64,000 bases of DNA from Sipunculus nudus (taxonomy: Eukaryota; Annelida; Sipuncula; Golfingiida; Sipunculidae): NCBI GenBank assembly GCA_026874595.1, contig CM049310.1, forward strand, positions 35,913,558-35,977,557. Direction: 5' to 3'. The notes below the pieces were generated by a model. The model was not told where the DNA came from, made no database searches, and worked only from the letters and a program-made list of their open reading frames with translations. Positions 13,422 through 26,430 of this stretch are shown in pieces. Made by a program: the position numbers and the translations under genes. The stretch's first letter is position 1. Each line of letters opens with the position of its first letter.

Positions 13422-16400
13422 TGCTTTAACATCATATGCCACAGTGATGTAGAATTATGGTGAACAACTTCCCAAAGCTACTTGTCACTTTCTGCAACAG
13501 ACAAATAACCTCAAAACTTTTTGTCACAAGAACATAAAAGAAAGTATTACGGACTTTTATGAAAATATGGATTAACCTTGTGGGATTTTTCTTTATACAG
13601 TTTATAAGAAATGAGGAAAAAAAACTCATATTATCTGTGACTTAAATTCCTGCACTAAATACAACATGGCCTGAAAACAAAATTTGTCATGCAATGGTCT
13701 GCATGTTAAGAGAGTGATTCACACAGTCTCAGTGACATCACTCCAGAAAATCTGGAGCTAAATGATTACTCTTTCAGTGGATGCTGTGATTAGTCAAGAT
13801 AACTAGACAACAGGTCATTAAGGAAATTAATAGTCTCATCTATTTAAAACGGTACATATTTTGACAACTTTTGGGTTCTAACTAAATTGACAGGTTGACA
13901 CAGGTACAGTGTTGCTAGATCATTGCCTAGCCCATCAGGCCAAAGATGATAATGATGCTGGTCAGGTATGGGATGAAACCAACCACACGTGACAGTTTTG
14001 TTAGTTTTCTTATCAAATCATGCATGACAGGATTCTTACCTCATGTGGCATGGCTCAGTTTTGTATATGTCATGTTTTCATATTACCTGTGCTTCTGAAG
14101 ATGTATTTGTTTAGAACTAGTATAAACTGTTTTCAGGGATAATGAAATCATAATGTAAAGACACAATAATGGTTCACAGATCCTTGTGGTCATGTAAGAT
14201 TGAGATTGATGTCCAGCAATATTCAGATGTGATACAAGTGGAACAAGAGGTCATGTAGACTGATCACAACTAATGCAGTGTTCAGCATACTAAGTTGATC
14301 GTGGAACACACACTCTGATCTTCATGTACACATTGTACACCCTTCGGCGACTCCCCATACTTATTTAAAAACGTTTGTTATGCGACTGGTCTGTACGAGT
14401 ATTTACAGTTTATTAATAAATACAGGACTAACAAGTAATTGGTATATATGCAAATTCCCGTTGTTAATACGTGTTATACAAAGATTACTTACCCCTGAAA
14501 TGTTTGATTAGGCTGAATAATAATATAAGTTTTTGGTACCATTCATGTTTATAAATTCTTCACATATATAATGTGTATATAATAAAACTTTTAATAAAAT
14601 ACTTACACTTTTTTCATGTCCTTGTCTTAATTATGAAACAGAAATCGGATTCATTTGCACACGGCATTATTATGATTTTCATTTGGTAATGCTCATGGGG
14701 AAAAAAGGGTAAAAAACGCGCACACACAGTCGGGGGGGGGGGGATTGCACTGTTAGTCAAGTTTGTTAACTTTCCACGCACCACAGATATGTATATTGAA
14801 ACGGAACAGGAACTGCGGACTAGTCCATTTTACTGACTGTACTGATGAGTAATAATGTGATTCCCTGAATAAAGTCGTTTCCCGGACGCACCGTGTGCAG
14901 AAAACGACGCTGACCGTAGGCCTAATACCTACATATGAGCCTCGCATAGTAAATAGTCCTGTTGAAGGGCATTGCATGAAGCTAAACACGCCGTATCCCT
15001 GTCCTCGCGTATATTCACAAGTGGAAACCGTAGCTTTATAAGAACCCCCCCCCCCCCCTCTATAAATTTGTCATATTTTAGGAAATTCGAGGAAAACTGC
15101 CAATTGATAGGACAACCAAATATAACAAATAACATGAAAAATTCTGGTCTAAAAATACTCGCATTTTCTCGCGTATTTTAAAGCTTGTAAATAATCAGCG
15201 TCTTTAAAATGTGCCAGTTTTGATTATGTGTATGGGGGTCAAATGTGGAAATAGATTGTTTTTCAACTTATATAAATTAATTGGTCTTAATGGGAACTAT
15301 AGGTTCCCTTTCCCAGCTTCTCTGTGTATATAATTATATTATACTTATTATAGTGAAAATTTGCAAGGAACGGAGGGATTATATTGGGGGGAGAGCTGAG
15401 TTAATATATATTTTGAAACAAAATTCCTTCGGGAATGTATGTACTATGCAGTTGATCTTTTCAGCCATATCTCGGAATAATTGGAAACATTCATGACGTC
15501 ACCCAAGAACGCTTGTAAATTTCAGGGCACGGTTCACGTGCCAAGCAGATTGGTGGCCTGGATTGTACATTTCAAGCATGTACATTTCACTCCTCGAAGT
15601 TCCTTGCACACTTTGGTCAGACTGTGAAGGCAAGTTGGTTAATTATAATCTATATTGACTGTAACATAAAGAAAAAATAACACAGAATGCACGGTAAGTT
15701 ACACGAACTTTAATGTGTTTTTAATCCTAGTATACCCATGTTTCGATTATGACCATTCACATGCATACGTGAATGAAAAAAAAAAACCCACCTGTGTTAA
15801 TACAATAATAACAAATAAATAAATTAGGTGGAATTAATCAGAGGGCATCTCATTAGTCACCTGATGATGCAAAGGAAACCATTCGTGAATGTCTGTAAGC
15901 TAACACTCTACAATGGCACAAAAAATATACATACTGAAATATTCAGTCAAACTTCTGAGTTAAATTGCCTTTTTCTTTTAAACACTAGTCTAGTAGTACA
16001 ACATACATTAATTAATACACAAGTAACTTTAAACATCTGAGTTCCCTAAAATCGAAATGCACCTTTGAGCCACATCTGCTGAACTGAAACTGGACCCTCC
16101 TCCCCCCCCCCCCCCTTTCAGCCGCCGCATCATTTTTAAAGAGTTTCAGACCTTATTTTGCAACCTGGACCCCCCCCCCCCCCCCCCTCCCCTTTTCCGG
16201 ACTGGGGACCTTTTCAGGTATTATCATTAGGGTTACTGGGCTGGACCCCTGCTTTTCCTAAAATACTGGATCCGCCCCTGTACAGTGTTCTCGATCTACA
16301 TGTGTTGCCGTCCGCCTGGTTAATCTAAAGGGAGAGTGAAACAATATGCAGTGGATATGCACATTAGAGCAAATTGCAAGAAGACAAAATATATAATATT

Positions 16401-16469
16401 AAACCAGGAATTCGGGGATGTCAACATTGTGAATACAACAAATAACAAAAAAAAAAAAAAAAAAAAAAA

Positions 16470-16749
16470 ATAGTCGAATGAATGCAAGTCTCCACATTCA
16501 CATATTCAGCCCATAATCCCAGGTTCATCGTACATAAATGACTTTACATTTGTGAATATTCCTTGATGACCTTCCTGAATCCGGATCATGTGGCGGATCC
16601 ACACCAAAATCTAACCGATTCATCACTAGCCCATTCCCGAAATGCCCTGAAAATTCATGAAATGCGGTTCATGATAACGTTTATTTGATGAACAAACACA
16701 AACACACACGAACGAGAATGAACGAATATCCTCCTGGCGGAGGCAATAA
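16470..16749. repeat. Interspersed repeat R1, copy 2
   Basis: It matches R1 copy 1 along its length in the same orientation: 'attcagcccataatcc', 'atgtggcggatccacacc', 'gaaatgccctgaaaattca', and an end reading 'cctcctggcggaggcaat'. No terminal inverted repeats were seen. Confidence 0.75.
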
Positions 16750-18008
16750 TCAAAATGTAAAAGAGAAGATGAGGAACCAACGTCAACGGAATAGAAAGAA
16801 CCTTGTGTGTGGCGCCACCTATTATAAAAATGGTATAAATTAGGGTTGCAGAGAACTCGTTAAACTATCATGCCATTTAACAAATAAACAGGATAATAAA
16901 TTCTACCACTCACACTTTTGATAAGGGCTTGTGACCTTCAAATACTTAAGTATTTGGCGCGTTTAGTAGAATTTATTTTGTTTACTTGTTAAATAATAAG
17001 TTTGCTGATATAAAACATGTATGCCTACTTTATCTTAGAAAGTTCCATGATTATAGATTATGTTCCGTTTCGCTCGAACGTATCTTGTTAATAAATAAGC
17101 TGTAACTTGATATTTTGTCATTAATATGTAAAGCAACCGAAGTTAAACTAGTTTTGATCTTGTAACATTAAATAACTTATAACTTAAATACTTTAATCAT
17201 TTTGCTACTGCAAGATTATCTTTACTAGGTTATCATATGTAACATGCATATATAATTTCTACTCATAATAAGCTAAAATTAATGGAAATATTTGGGAAGG
17301 CATCATGCATGTGTTTTACTGAAGCTCTCTACTGATTTCAAACTTAAATGCCACCTTTATCTGCCGGTTCTCTAATTTTAAATTATATCTTTGGATAATG
17401 TTATGATATAACTCAGTATTTAATCAACTTGATCATAATTGGTAAGTACTTTGATTGAGTAACAACCTATATATATATATGTGTGTATGTATAGATATAA
17501 ATGTATAAATATAACAACTACAAGAACAACAACAAAAATAATAATAAAAGTATCATAAAAAAACTAGTTAAAATTCCCGAAATAGGTAAAAGAAATGAAT
17601 GTATTGATCCTTTATATCAAGCATTAATTAAGATGCATCTCCAGATAATGAAATATTTATTTAAAGGATTCAAATGATTTCTGACAAATTTGGTAAAGTC
17701 GCCTATAATAAGTAAATACTGAGTTTAATAATAGTTAGCATGAAAGAGAGAAGATGATACTAAAACAATTAATGAAAATATAAAAAATACGAAAGCAAAC
17801 AAACTATAAAATATAAAATACGAAAGCAAACAAACTATAAAATATAAAAAATATAAAAGCATATCTATATATCTCAAATGAGATGACCATGCAAATAAGA
17901 CTTAAAGGGGAGTGTTGAATTTACTGTACGAACTGAAGAAATTAAGAGTATGAAGAATGAACTATCGAATTAAAGAACAAACTGACAGAACGCATTATAT
18001 AGAATTAC

Positions 18009-18011
<3 letters not shown>

Positions 18012-18054
<43 letters not shown>
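18012..18054. repeat. (GA)n microsatellite
   Basis: About 21 uninterrupted GA units downstream of the 18.6 kb gene. Confidence 0.95.
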
Positions 18055-18059
<5 letters not shown>

Positions 18060-18629
18060 TGTTACAAATGGCACTAAAATACAAAACGACCGAACGATTG
18101 ATAGTTTAAATTTGAAAGAAGGAAAGAGAAACAATTGTTAGAAATAACAAAACAATGGACTAACAGAAAGACAATGACGGACAAACGAACGGACGGATAA
18201 TTATACAGATCAACTGAACAGTAACTTTACCGATCAGTTGAAAGAGTGAATGCTTTTTTAAAGCACAGTTTATTGCATTCACAATAGATATGTTAATTTT
18301 CTATTCTACAGCCCTGGTCTAACAAATGCTAGATGTTACTTTTTTTTACATTTAGTTATAATACGTTCATGATAAATAATCCACACTCCATATATATAGG
18401 ATGACAAAGATTTATCTATCACAGTGAAATACAATCAAGTTCAACATGTTATATCAACCCTGAATTAATCAATTTTTTAATTTTTATTTAGGCCTACTTT
18501 TTATCATCGGTATATAATTCAAGTCTCTTATATATAACATTTGTTGCAAGTTGACGCATGTTTCATTTTATAGTGAGGACATTTATTTTTATCATTTTGA
18601 TTTTCTAAGCGAATCCTTGAAATCCTAGT

Positions 18630-20988
18630 CTACTGACCCCACAGACCGGCATAACTATCCGAGCTGTCTGAACCAAAACTCAGATCAGATACGTCATGAA
18701 AATCCCCCTGAACTTCTACATCACAACTGACCTCTGACCCAGAGCTCACTGAATCACTGTCAGAAAATATCGAGCGCACCCATGTGGCGACCACGTCATG
18801 AACCACGTGACTGACTGTTTCCCGCCGAGTTCGTTCATGAACTGGAGGGTTTTTTAAATTCTCTGAATCGGCCCTACTTTCTTGCAAATCGTCCTCGGAC
18901 AAAATGGCGTCCATGAATTCAACGGCAACATCCCAGATCTCTTGGTCGATCATTTGCTTCAGAAGTAAATCAGGGTTGACACGTTTATTTAGATTTTCTG
19001 AACATACCTGCGATGGTTCGTTAGCAGAAACTTTGGTTGCGGTACCCTGATCAACCGAGGCCTTTTTATCAGTACTTACCTTTGCAGACATACTTGCCTC
19101 ATCACCTTTCTCTGTTTGTGGAGCACTGGGGATAGCGGCATCAGCAGCATCAGCCGGATCCAAATCTTGTAAATCCATGCGGTCAATGCCCTCTCTGTAA
19201 ACACACACATACAAACATACTTTTTATGCATATATATATATATATACAAAAGACCTTTACGAGCCGGAGTTGCCGCGAGAATGCATGCATGACCTTGGTT
19301 TTTCTGGGGGTGATCTTTCTGTTGTGAACCCACATTTGTTTTAGGGTACCAGTAAAGGTGATGAACTACGGTATAGGTTACCTGACCCGGCAGGCTGGTC
19401 GATCAGTCTTTACTTTTTCTCTGCGACGAAGGGGTGAGAGTGTGGAGGCATTTAATATATATGTTTTTAGGTGATATATATATTAATGAAAAATATGTAT
19501 AAACGGCCGAAAGCTTACCACAGACAATAAACCTGTTCACTGCCTATATTTATTAAGGTGGAAATTACATCCTTTGAGAATTGAGTGAAGAAATATTTCA
19601 TTCGTAAAAACGGAAGTAAAAGTATGCTGTCTACATGGGCGAGCCTAAAATTGTTTATTTTTTTTAAATTTTTTTTTATAAATGTAATAAAAACAGGAAA
19701 CATGTCTTATATTTAATATTATCTTATATTAAAACCTTACCTCATGATATTTAGTATGTTTGTTTCTTATAAATCCACTATAAAAAGTGTAATGTATCGT
19801 GATACTTCAAAAGAATCCTGATATTATGGGATATCAATGATTGTAAGAATAAGCCAATCATATTCTTTCTTACAAAATAAGGAGTAATAACATATTGCAA
19901 GTATAACACATATTTGCTTATATATGCGGTTAAATGTACATACATGTATAAAACAAGAATGGAAATAATGAATAGCGTTTGCGTATGCATGATGATGACG
20001 TATGACAACGTAGAGATCTGTCATGGGATGTAAACATTTAACTTACACAGGCGGGAATATTGGATTAGTAGTATTGATATTGATTAGGTTAAATCATATG
20101 TAGGTACGTAACACATTCCTTACATATTTTATGACATTATATATGGATATTAAGTATTTGCAGCCAGTTTTTACTGAGAACAATAGCATATTATAGTACC
20201 AACCCCCGGGTTCAGTCGAACGTATAAAAAATGGCTGACATTCATTTTACATACAGCTTTACGGTCCAAAAATTGTACTTTATAATTCTTTTATAAATAA
20301 TATATTAATAGAAATATATAAATATTATTGTTAATAATCCTATTAAGACCCTTGTTTTATATACAGAAGAGAATAATAAAAGAAACACGGCATATATTAC
20401 GATATTTATATCCCGACGTCAGCAACGTACTGAATGACGTTATGGCGGACGAACAGAAAATATTTCCGATTTTCAACATATTATAATTGGAAAACAAACG
20501 GAAATTCATTAAATATCCCTTATTTTTATACAAATTAATGTATCTGTTACATATATACAAAAAAATTATAGCAAAATACCTATATATACACTGTCTTATA
20601 TACCTTAACAAAAAAAAAAAACCCTTAACTACACCATTACCCATAACGTTGTGCATGTCGTTGAAGACGTCGCCAAGAAAACAAGCTATATTTGAGCATT
20701 TTTGCTCATTATATCTAAAATATATTGGTTTTATAAACACGTTAAGCCTTATTCTTATATATGGAAACATTTAACCTCATTACAGAATAAACAAAATTTG
20801 GAAATAATGTGTTAAAAAAATGAAAATAAGCCTTTTACAAAAACCCGCTATAATGCACAATTACCGAATAAACAATGACGACCATATACTTACAGTTGCT
20901 GCGTGCCGAGTAAATCCTCCCCGACCATACGCCATTCCCCCATGTATTTCTGTTGGTTCCTGACCCAGCGTTTTGTTCTCCTAGACAT
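18630..20988 (-). CDS. Unrecognised acidic, Ser/Asp-rich protein, 219 aa
   Basis: Two exons, 20988-20894 and 19194-18630, join in phase (donor CT|GTAAGT, acceptor TTTACAG) to 220 codons including stop. The N-terminus is basic with aromatics (MSRRTKRWVRNQQKYMGEWR). A low-complexity Ala/Pro/Thr/Lys linker follows. Next come two probably helical segments, around NPDLLLKQMIDQEIWDVAVEF and HVVHDVVATWVRSIF. The tail is very acidic (FSDSDSVSSGSEVSCDVEV) and ends YAGLWGQ. No catalytic motif, signal peptide or membrane segment was seen, so a soluble protein is likely. A poly(A) signal (AATAAA, 18587-18582) lies about 43 nt past the stop. An internal AAG|GTAAGT at about 19078-19070 could act as an alternative donor, but the frame stays open through it. 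I do not recognise the family. Confidence 0.7.
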
Positions 20989-21125
20989 TATTCTGAATAT
21001 TGAATACTAATCAAATATATCGCTGTGAAATTTCAGCGAAAAGTCTCACCAAATGCAGAACTCTTAGACACAATACGTGTGATCAGTTACAAACATACAG
21101 CAAGACTGAATAAGTTTATATTATG

Positions 21126-21170
21126 TGACGTCATGGTAACTATGAGAACCCTATACATGACGTGACGTCA
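21126..21170. promoter_or_regulatory. Two palindromic CRE-like sites (TGACGTCA)
   Basis: Perfect TGACGTCA octamers at 21126-21133 and 21163-21170 lie about 140-180 bp upstream of the start codon of the minus-strand gene ending at 20988. The second is part of TGACGTGACGTCA. This is the consensus bound by CREB/ATF bZIP factors. Their position fits a proximal promoter. Use in vivo is an inference. Confidence 0.5.
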
Positions 21171-21570
21171 CGGACTCTCTCCTGCCGAGGTCATGAGGTA
21201 CATTGCCCTGGCTATATTATAGTAATATATATATTTTCTATTGAGATATGATATTATAATATTTAATGATATAATATAAGGTAAGCGGTACAGCATATAA
21301 TAGCCTTAACCTTTCGCATTATTGAATTTTGAAGCGTGAAGGGGTGTAAGGTATCTTTTAAACACAATTCAAAACTTCAAAATTAGTCAGCAGAGAACAC
21401 CACTCGCAGATAATTCCTCACATCAAGACTGCCTTAGGCTGCTCATTCACCACAGATATTACCTTTCCTATGACATCTCCATTATGTTCTATAGGCTGTA
21501 CGTGCTTATCAATACGCACAAGCGTTTCAAGGAATATCTCTTAATAATATAGAATGTAAGCAAAATCTAC

Positions 21571-21605
<35 letters not shown>

Positions 21606-24600
21606 GTAAATATAGTAATTATAGTAATTATCATATTTATATGTAATAATATGAGTATATTTTATGTAATAATATGAAGGATAATAATATGAAGGACAGT
21701 AAGAGATATTATACATATATATTTCTCATGGTGTAAAATTTGGATATTATCTACTAGCTTTCAAAGAAATTACATGCATTATATTGTGCGAATATCCCCG
21801 AATTCAATATAGCAAACGCAAAAATGCAATGTCAGAGCTGCGCTATGTAAAAAGACACATGGAGGGAACTACAATGTGTGCCTCCAGGTGTTGGCATATG
21901 AAGATCAGTGTCAGTCTACAAATAACCTGTCTGGGCGTCGTGTATCCTTATTTTTTCATTGCCATCTGCATTTAGGATACGTTTTGTCCAACTTTTTTTT
22001 TCTTAATTTGCAAGTGTGATATGTTCCCTATTGAGAACTGTTCCAAGAGAAAGGGCTGGGGTGGTAAACGAATTGTCTAATAGTTTCCTGGAAAAGGATG
22101 CTATCATCGTGCTGTCAATAATTTGCAAAAAAAAAAAAAAACAAAAAAACAAAATGTGTTAGTGGACGTTCAGACACTGCATGCATGTTCTGATGGATGG
22201 TACACTATGCCCGGAGGACTTGATTCAGTCACATGAGGATAACCCCGGGACTCATAAATCTTACAGAAAATTTGTCAGTGACATGAATGTGAGCAACTCT
22301 TCTGTGTCAAAATTGGTATAAAAAAGAGAACTAAAGCCATTTCAAGGACAAAGGTATCAATGTAAGACGAATATGTGAGCAGTAAACGATAAAAAAAATA
22401 TGAAAATTAAATGACTTTTAAAATTAAATTTAGTTTGAATAGCGTAAAATTGCTAACAGACAAACTTATCAACGAATCAGGGGGAACACATAACACCAGT
22501 CTTCAGGGGATGTTAAACAGGTCTTCAATTTCAATGATAACAGTTGCAGCGGTGAAGAAATATATAATATGGTAACACGCACCATCGCGTAAGTTCACAG
22601 ACTGAACTAAAATTAGTCACAAGGTTAATCAATTTATCAGTTAGTTTTTCAACCGGATTTTGTTCCTGAAATAGAATGTTTAATATCTGTTTATCACAGT
22701 GGCAAATTTTATATTCTATTAAGTGTTTTTTATGTTATGTAAGATCTTTGTTTTGTGACATTTACAGAATATCTGAATCACACTTTATCATAAAATAGGT
22801 ATAATTATTACATGAATAAAACTTCGTAAATGTATCTATGAAAGAACGCGTTATATTTCAAATGTTATCTTAAATTCATAGAGATTAGTTATATCAATCA
22901 TTCCTAGGTACATTTATATGTATCGCATGATACATTGCACGATCCAATCAACTGTTCTCATATAACGTCCTCTTTTTCCCACCTGTTATCATGATAAAGA
23001 GCACGTATGGATCATTGTGTGTGATAAGGCGTCCTTGTTTTTGTCACATTTATTGTGCTAATTGTCACTGACTAGACACTCTTTTTATGATTTACAACCT
23101 CCATAATCAAATAGAGCAGGTCTTTGGTGTTCACACAATATAATGTTGTGTTTAACATGTAAAAATATAAATGGCCCTTGAAAAAACAAGGGCGGTCTCG
23201 TCAGTTATATATATTGTGCATTCATAACATATGAAACATTGGATTAACCGTACTTGTGATGAATATGTAATACGTTTACCATACACATGCCTTTTTTAAT
23301 TAGCGTTTCGATGTGAGTGTATATGCGTACATACGTGAAAAAACGCCAAAAGCTTTTGCAACCGGGGTGTTTCCATGTGTCCATCAGCGTATATGCGTTC
23401 TATGCGTGAAAATCGCCACACTAGCGATTTTCAGGCATCGGGTCTTGCTGAAATCAGGGATTCGGGGTAAAATGACGTCATTTGAGCATCTTTTTGTGGA
23501 AGGTCTGCTCGATCGAATGTACAAATATATAAATCTACCAGTTCACGTATATACGACAAAGAACAACTATAATTTCTGAACATTAGTTAAAACATTATAA
23601 CAGTCAAAGGTCTATGTTACACTTGTAATAAATAAATAAACCAACCATGCATAGTAAGCAAAATGCACGGGAGCGACGGTAAACGGAAAGGTTTATAACA
23701 CATAGAATAGCTTAAGGGAATAAATAAAAAAAAACATGCACGTGTTTTAAAATTGTATCTCGCTTGTTAAAAAGAAATGGTCACATTTTGTCGCTAACAT
23801 TACACTAAAATGCAATTTCATACACATTTCGCCACAAAGAATATATATTATATATGCTCTACGTATGAAGACCACAGAAGCCGGTTTTAAATTGGCGCAT
23901 TGATGTGACAGTATCAGGAATGACCAAGTAATATATAAGGGAATTTTATATATTTTTTGGTATCAAATGACATTCTAATTAACACATATATGATATTTTA
24001 TACAAACATGAAATTTTTTTTCATTTATTTCAGTTTTCGAGATATTTATCTGATTATATACATATAGAAGGTGATTTGAGGAGTTGTATTTACACATCGA
24101 ATGATCTATTTACAGTTCTGTAACAAATTCTGGTCAGTGGCGAATTCAGAGGGGGTCCAGGGGTCACTATGACCTTTTAAGGGATCGAAACCACTTTTGT
24201 GGCTTCGACCCTCCCTTTACAGGAAAAGAGGACCTTAATTTCAGGTTTTCTCTTAAGTCCTGCTGATTAAGACCAGTCCCTCCCCCTTTCCGGGAATCCA
24301 TATTGTATTTTATTGTTTCAAAATAAACCATTGAGAAAAAAAAACACGTCGTTGAAAGAATGCGTTTCTAAAACAGACATCACCATAATTCAGATAAGTT
24401 CTTAATGACCTGCAAAATAAATATTTCATGGTATTTATAACATTCAATGATCATTCTTATCATGCAAAATACTAAAGACACAAAACTGTCAGTTATAATG
24501 GAAACCTTCAATATTATTTTTTCCCCATTCAAAAATGGAAACAGCAGAACCACACAGTGATTGAAATTTAATAGTTTTGTGGGAAGTTCATTTTTTCGTT

Positions 24601-24718
24601 GGTAGACCAGTCCTACAACCTCAAAATATATGGCATGGACTGTTTGGTATAGTGTTTTTCAGTTTCCTTCATGTCGTCTTACAATGAAGTACACAGTTAT
24701 TTTACATCTCGGTCTTTC
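21171..24718. other. AT-rich intergenic stretch, no gene seen
   Basis: It contains an (AAT)n tract (about 21573-21602), poly(A) runs and a block near 24136-24310 reading 'cagtggcgaattcag...gggtcc', which resembles the end of an interspersed element. Short open frames have no splice context or recognisable protein features. Confidence 0.5.
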
Positions 24719-26430
24719 CTAGAGTGAATCATTATATTTGGCAGGGACGTGGCTTCTTAGGCCTGCAAATCAAAAGTATAATTAATTGAGTTTGAATTAA
24801 TAAACTAATCATCATTTGTCTAGACTTTAATCTGATATTAGTTGAGCTGAATTTGACTCACGATATAACTATATTTTTTTGTGGAAATACGCTTTTACGT
24901 GTGTTCGTCATCGAAAGCAGAAGCGTGAACTCGTTGTTAACTTCACTTTTAACAATAAATGATTGTACATATATACCGTTTACCACAGCTCTGAAAAACG
25001 TGTTCACGTTTTCCCCGGTCTTGCTTGAGCATTCATCTAGGTAAAACGATGCTTTGTATTCTTCTGAAAGAAAAAAAAAATGCTATAACGAATGTAGTCT
25101 TAACTGTTTACAAAGTAAATATAATAATGATAATAATAATAATTATAATAGTAATAATAATAATGATAATAAGTACAATAATGTAAGCAAAACATTCTAA
25201 TAGTTAAATATATTTACCCTCAAGTTCTTCAGTGTCAATATTTGGTTCCCAGTTGCATTCATCACTCCATAGATCACACTTCGTACTCAGGATATGGACC
25301 TCCTTAATTGTGTTATTCCTAGACCGGCCCATAAGCAGGGGCAGCCATTTATATATTATATCATCAAACGTTTTCCTCTTGTTGGCGGAGTAAGCCATGA
25401 TAAGACAATCTGTTCCCCTTAACTGGCTGGGGAAAATAAACATAACATCATTGCAATTTTCAATAAATCCTCCTAGGTATCACAATCTACCTTGTATTCT
25501 ATCCATGAAAGTATAACCGATACGAATAACGCTCACGGCTTCTTTAAGGTGGCATTCCATACATGTGTATGCAGTACATATGTGTCACGTATGCGTATGC
25601 AGCTATGAATGGTACATATTATATTCTCTTCAGGTAGCATTCCATATGTGCATATGTAGCACGTTTCGGTCCGTCTCTGTTTAGATTGAAAACGTATACG
25701 CATGGTAAAGGACAGGGGAATTTAAAAGTCTGACGTCAATGAAAGGGTATTTCTCTGGCACATGATTTCTTTACTCCTGCTCCGCTTCTAGTTTTTTAGC
25801 TGCATACGCATACGTACCGCATACGCATACGTACTGAATACGTATATAAACGGACTGCTAGCTTTGTGCGTGGTAACTCATCGAATCTGTGTCCGCCTGT
25901 AGACTACATGTATCTATGTATATATAAAACTGATATATTTAAAACGGAGTAAACTAACCTTCTTACAATGGAAGCTTCTCCCACCAATCCTGCGGTGTCA
26001 TACACACAAAGATGAAAAGTTTCACCGTTGTCTTCAAATTCCATATGGACCGCTGTGGCCCCAATGGATTTTATTCGTTCATCGCTGAAACTTCTCCCGA
26101 GCATGAAATTGCGTAGGGTAGTTTTGCCAGCTGCAGGGTTCCCCGCTAAAATAACTAAAGAGAAAACCAATAAATAATTATGATTTTAATATTTTACAAA
26201 TTATATTGCCTAAAATTTGCCAGATAAGTATGGTTAAATGTATTATATTCACCCTTATATTTCCTCCGAGTATCTGACATAGACGCACACTGATGATCAG
26301 TCACCTGGCCTCTATAATCAGATGATGTCTCCTCCTTCGGCTCATGTGTTGGTGGCGTCCATGATCTTGGTGGAGTCCCTGATCTTGGTGGTGTTCGCTG
26401 TCTTGGTGGTGAACTTCTTGACTGCCCCAT
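24719..26430 (-). CDS. Atypical Ras-superfamily small GTPase, 237 aa
   Basis: Five exons, 26430-26253, 26154-25959, 25426-25218, 25063-24977 and 24762-24719, join in phase (1,2,1,1) to 238 codons with stop. The first 59 residues are a Pro/Arg-rich extension with repeated TPPR units. They begin MGQSRSS, which fits an N-myristoylation signal. The G domain follows: G1 GNPAAGKTT (64-72), a Thr in IGATAV for G2, G3 DTAG (112-115), G4 TKCD (173-176) and G5 CSSKTG (206-211). There is no C-terminal CAAX or double-Cys prenylation motif (it ends AKYNDSL), so membrane binding would depend on the N-terminus. Positions equivalent to Ras 12, 13 and 61 are Pro, Ala and Leu. The Leu would be expected to weaken GTP hydrolysis. 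Motifs look Rab/Rho-like, but I cannot place it in a named subfamily. An upstream in-frame ATG exists at 26478. Confidence 0.85.
25553..25860. mobile_element. MITE-like family E, copy 1 ('gcatacgcatacg' repeat with CRE)
   Basis: It lies within the second intron of the small GTPase gene. It has 'gcattccatacatgtgtatgc'-type ends, many 'cgtatgcgtatgc' phrases and a central TGACGTCA (25732-25739) followed by 'atgaaagggtatttctctgg'. Copies are at about 33730-33960 and 41085-41405. The borders are approximate. Confidence 0.55.

Larger units (their letters stand above)
13422..18581. other. Gene-poor, AT-rich intergenic stretch
   Basis: No coding exon with convincing splice sites or protein similarity was seen. 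The region holds homopolymer G and C runs (12979-12995, 14733-14743, 15045-15058, 16171-16187), a poly(A) run (about 16449-16470), repeat R1 copy 2 and a (GA)n tract. A short block ending 'ctggatccgcccctg' (about 16262-16277) recurs at about 50441-50455, which suggests fragments of another interspersed element. Confidence 0.5.

Noticed and set aside
20357-20770. 137-aa minus-strand open frame
   Set aside because: AT-rich composition full of Ile, Tyr, Phe and Lys, lying inside the intron of the 18.6-21.0 kb gene with no domain.
24858-24976. Reading through the fourth GTPase exon to a later stop
   Set aside because: The donor at 24976 plus a terminal exon at 24762-24719 reproduces the exact last intron and 44-nt last exon of the paralogue.
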